This document shows positions 55,878-64,000 of a stretch of DNA of 64,000 nucleotides, piece by piece. Under the pieces are notes generated by a model, which had not been told where the DNA came from, did not search any database, and saw only the letters and a program-made list of their open reading frames with translations. A program made the translations under genes and the position numbers. Location: contig JAKJXP020000020.1 in the NCBI GenBank assembly GCA_022225965.2, positions 62,001-126,000 of the forward strand, read 5' to 3'. This DNA is from Diatrype stigma. Lineage: Eukaryota > Ascomycota > Sordariomycetes > Xylariales > Diatrypaceae. Position 1 is the stretch's first letter, and the number at the start of each line of letters is the position of its first letter.

Positions 55878-57610
55878 ATGAGAGATGAAGCGGTTATACC
55901 TGCCTGCATATTCACAGGCTTGGCATGCATATTCGTGGTCTTACGGCTCTATGCTCGCTTCTTCTTGGTCGGAGGATTGCAGATAGATGACTACTTCATA
56001 GCAACTTCATTTGTGAGTCTCACCCGTTTTTCGCTTGTTCCTAGCGATAGGAAGAATGGCGAAGTATTCATTCTTCATGATCTAATATGCATGGCTATGA
56101 TAGTTGACATCAGCTGGGCATTTTACGACACACCTGATAGGTAAGTGGCTTTGGCTTCGACCTGATAGCCAGGGAATGTCGATCTGATATCAACGCAGCT
56201 TCTGCAACTGACAATTATGTCTACGCCCCGCTCGTCCCTCGTGCCATTGACCACCTTGCCGGTCTCAAGGTATGATATACTGACCCCTGAATCTTCTGCA
56301 AGCTCCAAGTCTAATCGGAGCCCACCCTAGGCGAATTGGTTCGGCGCATTGTTGTGGGGGATGGCTTCGACTTTGTGCAAACTCTCGATTACCTGCCAGT
56401 ACCGTCGCCTGTTTCAAGTATCCTGGATGAGAAGAGTATGCAATGTGCTCATAGGTGCCATTGCTGCCTTCGGCCTTTTTATGTTTTTCGGTAACCTCCT
56501 GACATGTATGCCACCCACCTTCCCGTGGCATATTGGAAAGGAGCACTGCGTCGATAGGCCTGTTGTTCAGTACACGGTACGTGTTATATTGCATTTACAA
56601 TACTTACCTTTCTAGATCTTCCGCCTGCTAACACGCTAAGGATAGTATGCATCACCTTACTCTACCTTGTTCGGTCATCGTGCCTGATCATACCTGCCAC
56701 GTTGTCCCGGAGAGGGGGGATTTATCTCTATGGCTTCGCCGCCCATAATGCTGATGCTAGGTAGAGGTGCTAGTCTCAATTTTGCCTTGGACATCATAAT
56801 CTATGTTCTTCCTGTACGCCTCATATACAAACTCCAGATATCTAGAAGCCAGAAGAGGGCGTTGACGTTCGTCTTCACTTTTGGTTGCCTGTAAGCGCGG
56901 GCCAAACTCAGGGAAATGGAGTCTGATAGACATTAACACATATTTACAGCGCGATAATAGCCTCGATCTTCCGAATCCTCGCAATACATCAAAGTTCTCA
57001 AATCAATGGTCCGTTGCCCGAGACATGGTCGAGCAGCTCACGTCTTTCCCAGCTGTACAACTACATATAACAGGGCTAAATCAGGTCAAAACAGGAGCCG
57101 CAGAAAGCATTTCAATGTGGTCCGGGATCGAAATCGACGTTAGCATAATTTGTGCTTGCCTGGTTGTTATGCGGCCTATTTTGGCACGTCTTCTCCCGGA
57201 CCGATTTGGTTCTTCCAACTACAGTGCGCCATTTCCAGGGCGATTTCCCTCGGCGTCCTCAGATCGACTGCGTCAGGGTGTGCCTAAACTTAAAGGGTAA
57301 AAATGTCCCTTTAATGAACCCCATGGAGCGTTATACTGATTACTGTGTGCGATCTAGTCGGCCTATGCCTAAGAATGAAGCTGCTAGTCCCGGATTACAG
57401 ATGCAAGACTTGCAGCAGCATATGAAACCAGATGAGATCCATGTGTATCGTGGGTTCGACACGACGTACGAGCCGGCGGGTGATCGAGAGAGCGAAAGCG
57501 AGCTTATACCGCAAAAAAAGAAGGATTGGGGATCTACACCTGAAGGGCGTTGGGGGTATTCAACTGTCGATGTAGAAAGCGCGTATGCCCAAAGAGGATG
57601 GGCGACGTGA
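55878..57610 (+). CDS. Rhodopsin-like (PTH11-type) fungal integral membrane protein
   Basis: Exons that keep frame are 55878-56012, 56104-56140, 56199-56269 and 56331-56576. Later exons begin near 56760 and run to 56891, then 56949 to about 57029, then from about 57075 to 57296 and 57358-57610. Two joins (56577-56760 and 57029-57075) are uncertain. Transmembrane segments include IPACIFTGLACIFVVLRLYA, then WFGALLWGMASTLCKLSITC, then VLIGAIAAFGLFMFFGNLL with the cysteine loop before CVDRPVVQ, then NFALDIIIYVLPVRLIYKLQ and RALTFVFTFGCLAIIASIFR. This is the seven-helix fungal rhodopsin domain found in Pth11-like receptors. The cytoplasmic tail contains MQDLQQHMKPDEIHVYRGF. Ligand and role are unknown. 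The uncertain joins could also mean partial decay. Confidence 0.72.
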
Positions 57611-58642
57611 TTGGCGATGTACGGGCAGCTGGTGGGTTTTAGACATGATGAAGATAGAAACCTTGGAAGGCATTTATCTTGAATAGATTAGCTGCATTTC
57701 GGAGTAAGAACAACTGTACGACGTAGTACAATGATCGATCGCAGTAACAAAGAGGCAGAGAAGCAGAGAGGTTCAGGTGGTTGTTGGTTGTATGTAACAT
57801 AGTAGTTGAAGTCCAACGTTCAAGTTCAACGTTGGGGTTAATGCCGAAGCTGCCAGAGCGCTAGGATAGTGCGGGGCAGCTGGGCAGTTAGGGCCTTAGG
57901 GGGGTAAAGGACGGATTCACACTGGGATTCCCCTCCCAGAAATGGGTTTAGCGGCACCAGTCAAAAATAGAATGGATAGATGGGGTTGATTGCTTCAGGA
58001 ATGAATTAAAGATACTGGGAGATTAGTTGAGGCGCCTAACACGCGCAAAGAAGCGCGACGTCACAGTTGCCCGTCTCCACTTACATTCATTCTCTAAGCA
58101 CAGCAACTGCTTCACGTGCAATCCCGTTAACCTGCAGCTTAACCATTGGGTGATTCCGACGGTTCCAGGCTGCATTTGTTCCTTTCACCTAACGCCCTGA
58201 CGCTACACGATTCATGTATTTACGCCCGTTTAACCCATCCCATGTATAAGATTATCCTTCGTCCCATCATTTTAACGTTAAACTTCATTCGAATCGATAT
58301 ACACACCCACCTCCTACAGAGATACCTGCTTTATTTCACGTCAGTGCATTGTTGATCTCGGATTGAAGCGAATTGATCATCACAGGGCGGATTAACGACC
58401 AAATTATCGACGACCAGGCATAATATAACTCCAACCACGTACGGACGGACCTACTCGAACAATCCAAAAGTTGATAACCTTTCGGGCAGAAACCAACGTA
58501 AAGGCTCCAGCATTACCTACCTAGGTACCTATCGTTCCGAAATAACATCGATATTCGGCGTGTTTAGGTCAAGGACAAGGTGGTTTCGACCGACCAAAGA
58601 AGATATTCGAATCAGCAAATCGACTATGGTGCGGTAGTCACA
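57611..58642. other. Intergenic region upstream of the 719-residue protein gene
   Basis: This is 1.03 kb with a TACCTAGGTA palindrome at 58518-58527, about 116 bases before the assigned start codon. A short upstream open frame (ATG at 58626, stop within four codons) may lie in the leader. No other coding feature is supported. Confidence 0.5.
58518..58527. repeat. TACCTAGGTA palindrome, copy 5
   Basis: An exact copy about 116 bases upstream of the 719-residue protein start. Confidence 0.9.
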
Positions 58643-60855
58643 ATGGACGATGTACGTGTTGAAGCAGGTGGGATCAACGCCATTGGAGGGGGAGGTGGAG
58701 ATGTTGGAGGCGATGTAATAGGCACACCTAAGAAACTGTCAGAGAAAACACGAAGTTTATCTGACGGCGGCGGAACTCAACTGTCCCCCTCCCCACATAT
58801 AGTCGAGGCCGCAAGGCGGACTTCGAAAGACGACAGTAACTTGCACGACAATAACCGCGACAGAGACAGAGACAGAGACATCGAACCTCCCGTTACTCCC
58901 CACCGTCCCGACTTTGCAATTCGTGGGAGCGGCCTAAACCTTTCGCTGCAGATGCCCCAGCGCGCCTCAACTCCGCCCTCCTCTACTGCCGCTTCAGCTG
59001 CTGCTGCCGCGGCTGCCACTGGGACTTCTGCAACAAACCATCACCTAAAACACACCTTGACCCCGACGCCTTTGTCCCCAAAGCTCGACCATTCCCAGAT
59101 CTACGCCTCGCCCACAAACATCCTCCCACGCAGATCGAGAGGCTTGGACTTCTCCCGAGCGGCTACGAGTCTTCACCACTCCACACTTGCCGAACAGTCG
59201 TCTCCCGATTCCTCACCGACCATTGGCGGCCGTGCTATGAATATCCCAGGTCGAGGACACGCCGAATACAGCGCGGAGCAATCATCAAATTCGCTATGGT
59301 CCATGATGGGGGCTCGTGAGCGCAATCACCTCTCCGGGTCGGTCGGGAGCGCGAACAATGTGAATGGGTCAGACTCTTCATCAAGCTCTGACAACGATGA
59401 CTATATGGACGACGAGATGGAAGATGCCATTATGAGTACGCCGCAGATCGCTAGGGGCAACATGCAGCTCGGCAACCAGACAGCAGGTCAGCCTGGCGTA
59501 GTCCCGTGGTTGCCCGACGCGTCGCCAGCAGTCAGTAGTCTATCCAGCTTTCGAACACGACCGAGAAAACACCCCAAAAGGAAACTACGCGGTTTGCTAG
59601 GCTTAGGATTCAAACCCACGACATCCGGCCCGGCTTCCAAATCGCCACCTACCAACGCAGCGAAGGAGAAGAGGGATGCTGCCATGGCGAACCCACGAAG
59701 AGAAAGCATTAGCTGGGCGGCGAATCAGCTGCACATTTCCAATAGTGATGTGGAGGAAAGAGGCATGGATGGTATCGACCCTTTGACTACTCCGAGCAAA
59801 GATGGGCAACGCGGAGTTGTGAAGCGGGTAGTTACCAGAAGGGGAAACCTTTTCGTAAGCATCGAAGCGCAACTATGCAAAAACAAGACTGCTAACACCT
59901 CATGTAGCCGAAGACTAAGGGCTTTGCGCGCATCCGTGCTGCTCTTGCCGAAGAAAGCATGCCCGTCGACTCCGAAGTTCAGCGGGAAGCCGAAGTCATC
60001 CGCCAGGTCCGCGAAAGCGATATAAACCTTGAGTTACGTGTGCCGCCGCCGACGACGGTAGCGGAGACAACGCCGCCGGGGGCAGCTGCACCTCCGGCTC
60101 CCTTAGACATACCCAATCTATCTACTGCGTCAACCTCACCGAACCTCAATACTACCCGAGAAGGATTGGACGACATGACGGAAGACGATATGATGACAGA
60201 CTCGAATCTGTCGAGTAGCTTCAAGAAGCAAGCGTTTATGAACTCGAAGGGGAAGAACTTCTGGGATACCTTCTCGGAAACTAGCAGTATTAACGGCACG
60301 AGAGTAACCCCTCCGCCACCATCTTTCCTCCCTCGGGGCTCGTCCTCGGGTATTAGTGAGGACGTTAACATGGACTCGCCTTCAGCGGGCTCTGCTACCA
60401 CGAGCGTATTCGAGCCCCGAACTGGGTTCCCTTTCGGCCCGAACGTCAATGATAATCAGAGGCCTGACGCAGCACAGCAACAACCCACATCGACCTTCGG
60501 CTCCCAAGGTGGAATACCACCAACCGCGGCGGAGATCACGCGGCGCATCAACAACAAACGGCGGAGAGACGACGACTTCGACCCGGTCAGCTTCAAGCGG
60601 CGAGCAGTGAGCCCAGGCATGAGCGTCCACAACTCGCCCATCATGCAGAGCCCGATGCAGAGGGATATGGCGCCGTGGGGTTCGCGGCCGGGAAGCAACC
60701 ACGGCGGGGACAAGCACTCGGCCACTCCCAGCGACAACGGCAGTTCGGCTGGTAACAACAACGGCGGAAGGCCCATCAGTGGCCCCAAAGGGCGCGTTGG
60801 ATTCCAAGGCATGGTGGATACCAACGACGGTCTCATGCGCATGAGTATTGAGTGA
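58643..60855 (+). CDS. Uncharacterised, largely disordered fungal protein with one conserved-looking block
   Basis: Two exons, 58643-59854 and 59908-60855, sum to 2160 bases (719 residues). Most of it is Ser/Pro/Gly/Asp-rich and likely disordered, including an Ala run near 120-135 and an acidic patch near 245-260. Residues about 390-450, which span the intron, form a dense charged block: VVKRVVTRRGNLF joined to PKTKGFARIRAALAEESMPV and EVQREAEVIRQVRE. Before it, LRGLLGLGFKP and RESISWAANQLHISN also look conserved. A basic RRINNKRRRDDDFDP near 570 could be a nuclear localisation signal, and the C-terminus has repeated SP sites. I do not recognise a named family. Nuclear regulatory function with phosphorylation is a guess. 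The start is the first Met after an upstream short frame. Confidence 0.75.
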
Positions 60856-61205
60856 AAGGACCATTGCAGGTCCAGTCCATTCTTGCCAGGATCGGATCAC
60901 AACGTATGAATATGCACAATGTTACAGAATACCCTCATTGCTATTGCATTTCTACAAGATCATCACCATCATGATCAGTATCCATCCCACCGACGATACA
61001 ATAGAGCTCTTGCAGTCTGAATATTTGGCATGACACTCATTCCGGATCATCAATATCAGGTAATGTCCTGCATATAGTACGGACTTAGACTTGCATGTCC
61101 TGTCCTCCTTAGCATCCATTGCGAAATGATGTATCGAGTGTAGCAATACTTCGTACTATGTTTTGAGATATTGATCACCACCCCTAGGTAGTTCTTGAGA
61201 TAGGT

Positions 61206-61215
61206 TACCTAGGTA
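61206..61215. repeat. TACCTAGGTA palindrome, copy 6
   Basis: An exact copy in the gap before the FAR1-type gene. Confidence 0.9.
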
Positions 61216-61382
61216 TGTATATGTATTTGTGTCAACCACCTAGAGATTCTGAATGTGACCATGTGACCACCCTGGTCTGATTTGGCTAAAGTGTATCTAA
61301 TCTTGCATTTATTCTACCAAGCTGGGCAAAGATTAGGCATGATGATGTAGATGACCTAATAACGAAGTCTCCCTCAAGCGCT

Positions 61383-61392
61383 TACCTAGGTA
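61383..61392. repeat. TACCTAGGTA palindrome, copy 7
   Basis: An exact copy 168 bases after copy 6. Confidence 0.9.
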
Positions 61393-61910
61393 ATATCCAT
61401 AGGCACGAATAACTACATACACAAGCTCCCTACACCTACCTACATAAGTAGGTACATTACACATTACGTAGGTATGTACAAAGTAGGTAGTCTGAGGGTG
61501 TAACGGTCTTGAAGACCCACCTTGGCTGAAGCGAGCTGCGAACGACGAACCACGGACCTTGGAAGCTTTTCCTTGGGCAAACCTGAAAGCTGCAAACCCC
61601 GCTGTTGATCCGCTACCTTAGTTATCTGCTATCCGCTACTTCGTAGTTATCCGCAATCCGCTATCCGCTACCCCTCCGGCCCCCAGCTCCCAGCCCCTCC
61701 TTCCCTCGTCGCAAAATTCGAGCTAAAAAGTGACATCGCTCGCTTCCCTGCAGTACGTACAAAGTACTTGCGTTAGGCATTTTCTCCCGTGCCGATTTCT
61801 CCATCAAAACTTCATGTTCATGTATCTTTGATATCTCGCTCAGCTCAACACACCCACACAAGCCTACCCAGACATAATAAGACGAAGAGGCAAAGCCGCC
61901 ATTCTCTGCA

Positions 61911-63323
61911 ATGGCTTCCTCTCAGTACAATCCTTACACTACCGCGCAGTTCAGTGCCTTCTCTTACCCTCAACTCGGCCACCCGCAACAACATCCACAG
62001 CCACACACGCATCCACACCAGCAGCAGCAAGTTCAGCAGCAGCAAGTTCAACAGCAGCAGCCGCAGCACCCACATTCTCACCCGCATCCCCATTCCCACC
62101 CCCATAATCACACGCACACGCACGCGCATGCGCACGCTCAGATCTCCTTGGACGATGCTCTGCAGCACCACCAGCAGCAGCACGATGGAACCCCGGCCCC
62201 GATGACTATGGGCGAACCCTCCCAATCTTTGCTCCAGCCGGACCACCAGCAGATAGCTACGCCGACGCACACAAGCCACCATCATCAGCCCCTCGGCAGT
62301 AGTGACCCGGACCACGACAACGGCAACGGCAACATCGGCAACGACAGCAGCAACAGCCTCCTCCGGACCCCGGAACAGGCGCAGATGCAAACGCCGGGCA
62401 CAGCGCCCGGGACAGCAGCAGCAACAGGGACAGGGTCAGGAAAGCCCCGGGGCCGACCGAAGGGGTCCAAGACGCGCCCGCGCCCGCGCTCCCCCTCCCC
62501 CGGCACGCTCGCGCGCAACCCGCCGCCGCCGCCCGCCCCGCTCTACCGGGGCCCGTACGCGACGATCGACGACGCCATCTTCGCGCTGCAGCTGCACTGC
62601 TTCACGAGCGGGTACGGAGTGTCGCAGATGCGCGGGGTGCGGGAGAAGCTGTCGAACGGGAAGTACGACCCGGAGGGCCCCGTGATCCGCAAGGACTTCG
62701 CGTGCGACCGGGGCGGGCGGGAGTTCCAGTCCAAGGGCACGGGGCAGCGCAAGCGCGAGTCGGCCAAGACCGGGTGCGGGTGGCGCGTGGCGGTGCGGCG
62801 GCTCAAGCGCGAGGGCGACCTGTGGTTCATGGAGGTGCTGCAGGCGCGCCACAACCACGACGCCACGCCCCAGCACCGCATGGACGCCATCCCGTCGTAC
62901 CGCCGCTGGCAGCGCGAGAACAACCGCGGCATCCGCACCGCCGTCAACCGCCTCGCCCGCGCCGCCCAGATGCCCGCCCGCACCGTCGCCGCCTACCTGC
63001 GCGGCGAGCACGCCGATCCCGAGCTCGACCGCGTCGACCGCCAGATCCTCCGCGCCCTGTCCATGGGCGACCAGGAGGACCTGCCCGATCCCGCGGACCA
63101 GTCCGCCACCGTCTTCGGCATCGTCGCCCGCAGGCCCTGCATCATCCTGCGCGATGGCGGGAATGCCGGGAAGGAAGAGCAGCAGCAGCAGCAGCAGTTG
63201 CAGATGCAACAGCAGCAACAGCACATGCAGATGCAAATGCAGATGCAGATGCATCAGGGACGGCAGATTCTGCCGCTGCCTCCCGCTCCTACTACTGCTG
63301 CTGCTGCTGCGGATGAGACATGA
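61911..63323 (+). CDS. FAR1-type (WRKY-GCM1-like) zinc-binding DNA-binding domain protein
   Basis: One exon of 470 residues. The first 160 residues are Gln/His/Pro-rich, including HPH runs. A basic Pro/Arg patch (about 180-200, GRPKGSKTRPRPRSPSPGTL) resembles an AT-hook. The FAR1-like domain spans about residues 215-320: YATIDDAIFALQLHCFTSGY, FACDRGGREFQSKGTGQRK, KTGCGWRVAVRRLK and ARHNHDATP, with Cys, Cys and His-X-His ligands in the expected order. Plant FAR1/FHY3 and MULE transposases share this fold; here no transposase catalytic domain follows. The end is a Gln/Met repeat. A role as a transcription regulator, possibly from a domesticated Mutator-like transposase, is inference. The region 62440-63150 is extremely G+C-rich at third positions, so long antisense frames overlie it. 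Confidence 0.83.
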   Translation: MASSQYNPYTTAQFSAFSYPQLGHPQQHPQPHTHPHQQQQVQQQQVQQQQPQHPHSHPHPHSHPHNHTHTHAHAHAQISLDDALQHHQQQHDGTPAPMTMGEPSQSLLQPDHQQIATPTHTSHHHQPLGSSDPDHDNGNGNIGNDSSNSLLRTPEQAQMQTPGTAPGTAAATGTGSGKPRGRPKGSKTRPRPRSPSPGTLARNPPPPPAPLYRGPYATIDDAIFALQLHCFTSGYGVSQMRGVREKLSNGKYDPEGPVIRKDFACDRGGREFQSKGTGQRKRESAKTGCGWRVAVRRLKREGDLWFMEVLQARHNHDATPQHRMDAIPSYRRWQRENNRGIRTAVNRLARAAQMPARTVAAYLRGEHADPELDRVDRQILRALSMGDQEDLPDPADQSATVFGIVARRPCIILRDGGNAGKEEQQQQQQLQMQQQQQHMQMQMQMQMHQGRQILPLPPAPTTAAAAADET

Positions 63324-64000
63324 GCATGGCTGGGCTTGGGCTTCTTTGCGTGGGTGTGATGTGCTTTTTCTAGATACATGGATAGATGGGTGGTGGGCGG
63401 GTGGACGGACGGGCAGATGGACGGACGGGCAGATGGACGGACGGGCTTGCCGACCTAGTTATTTCTGTTGCCTTTTCGGCGTCCGGCTTACGAGGGCGTG
63501 GATTATTCTTCTTAAAATATCAGCGCAGCGACCGACCTACTACTTGCTTCTTACTCGCTCTTAACTACTGCCAACCTATTACCTCACCAACCTTCCTACT
63601 TACCTAGTTGCTAGTTACATAGTCGGATAGTGGAGTTCTAAAAGGCAATGATACCCCCCCTTTTGAGATGATGTAGTATGACTGACTGGCTTCTCTTTTA
63701 TTTTTGTGTTGTGATCCTATTTCCTACAATGATTACCTAGGCACATACTCTAGTCCTCCGGTGCTTCAACAGCTCATGCTTTTTCTTTCTTGCAATCAAC
63801 CTTTCAACTAATCTTAATCAGACGCCCACCCATCTTCGGAGATGAACTACTCGTGACACTTCAACCCCCGCCCCCTCAGTTATATCTCATTTGCCTTGCA
63901 TACGTTGCCTGTGGTTCCCCATGGCACCCTGCGTAGTCACCACAACGATAGCGCGTATATCAGTAACACTGTCCAATAATGTTTGTTCGACGCCCATCCG
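63324..64000. other. Downstream region of the FAR1-type gene to the window edge
   Basis: It contains a 16-bp minisatellite at about 63401-63446 and CCTACTTACC-type repeats near 63590-63615. Nothing coding is recognised before the window ends. Confidence 0.55.
63401..63446. repeat. 16-bp minisatellite, almost three copies
   Basis: The unit GGACGGACGGGCAGAT is repeated nearly three times directly after the FAR1-type gene. Confidence 0.85.

Larger units (their letters stand above)
60856..61910. other. Intergenic region rich in TACCTAGGTA-type palindromes
   Basis: It contains exact TACCTAGGTA at 61206-61215 and 61383-61392, plus CCTACCTACATAAGTAGGTA near 61435-61454 and TAGGTATGTA variants. Repeated ATCCGC(A/T) words lie at 61625-61672. 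The right end is the presumed promoter and leader of the FAR1-type gene. No other gene is supported. Confidence 0.55.

Noticed and set aside
46000..57610. A complete secondary-metabolite gene cluster around the Zn2Cys6 factor
   Set aside because: No polyketide synthase, NRPS, terpene synthase, P450 or transporter is visible; only a regulator and one flavoprotein are adjacent.
59600..59640. tRNA T-arm-like sequence (AGGATTCAAACCCACGACA)
   Set aside because: It lies inside a coding exon, and no acceptor stem or D-arm can be folded around it. No tRNA was recognised anywhere in the window.
62436..63254. 272-codon minus-strand frame opposite the FAR1-type gene
   Set aside because: Antisense shadow with Leu/Ala/Gly/Val composition; the plus strand has the zinc-binding domain.

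Overview
The window is nuclear DNA of a filamentous ascomycete (Pezizomycotina, most like a Sordariomycete). Genes carry short introns (about 50-190 bases) with GT donors, AG acceptors and visible TACTAAC/CTAAC-type branch sites. Intergenic gaps of 0.3-3.7 kb are full of microsatellites. The gene set (Zn2Cys6 regulator, rhodopsin-like fungal receptor, Zds1, Brc1/Rtt107, DUF2433) is typically fungal. There are no operons, CRISPR arrays, rRNA or recognisable tRNA genes. I rebuilt exon structures by eye from splice sites, reading-frame continuity and family knowledge.

Left part (1-20.9 kb): a gene-free 2.7 kb with a 512-bp hAT-type miniature element; a UFD4/TRIP12-type HECT ubiquitin ligase (minus); 3.4 kb of low-complexity spacer; the E1 alpha subunit of branched-chain 2-oxoacid dehydrogenase (minus); a perfect 50-bp tandem duplication; a small one-helix membrane protein (plus, tentative); COQ5 (plus); and a DUF2433 protein with a degenerate phosphoesterase-like fold and an RGG tail (minus).

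Middle part (20.9-46 kb): ZDS1-like protein (minus), a secreted GH78-type alpha-L-rhamnosidase (plus), the six-BRCT genome-stability protein Brc1/Rtt107 (plus), ESCRT-II subunit Vps25 (minus), a BTB protein (plus), kinetochore protein Ndc80 (minus) and a possible OB-fold protein of unknown role (plus). A 509-bp hAT transposon relic with a perfect 8-bp target-site duplication lies in the intergenic promoter region shared by ndc80 and the OB-fold gene.

Right part (46-64 kb): a more accessory-looking run comprising a Zn2Cys6 transcription factor (minus), a divergent FAD monooxygenase (plus), a J-domain protein (plus), a divergent Skp1 paralogue (minus) and a rhodopsin-like/PTH11-type membrane protein (plus). 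Then come a 719-aa disordered protein with one highly conserved-looking block (plus) and a FAR1-type DNA-binding protein (plus).

Most genes are unrelated housekeeping units. Only the transcription factor/monooxygenase pair looks like a possible functional module. I saw no complete polyketide, NRPS or other biosynthetic cluster. The most notable non-genic signals are the two hAT elements and a strongly over-represented intergenic palindrome, TACCTAGGTA (seven exact copies).
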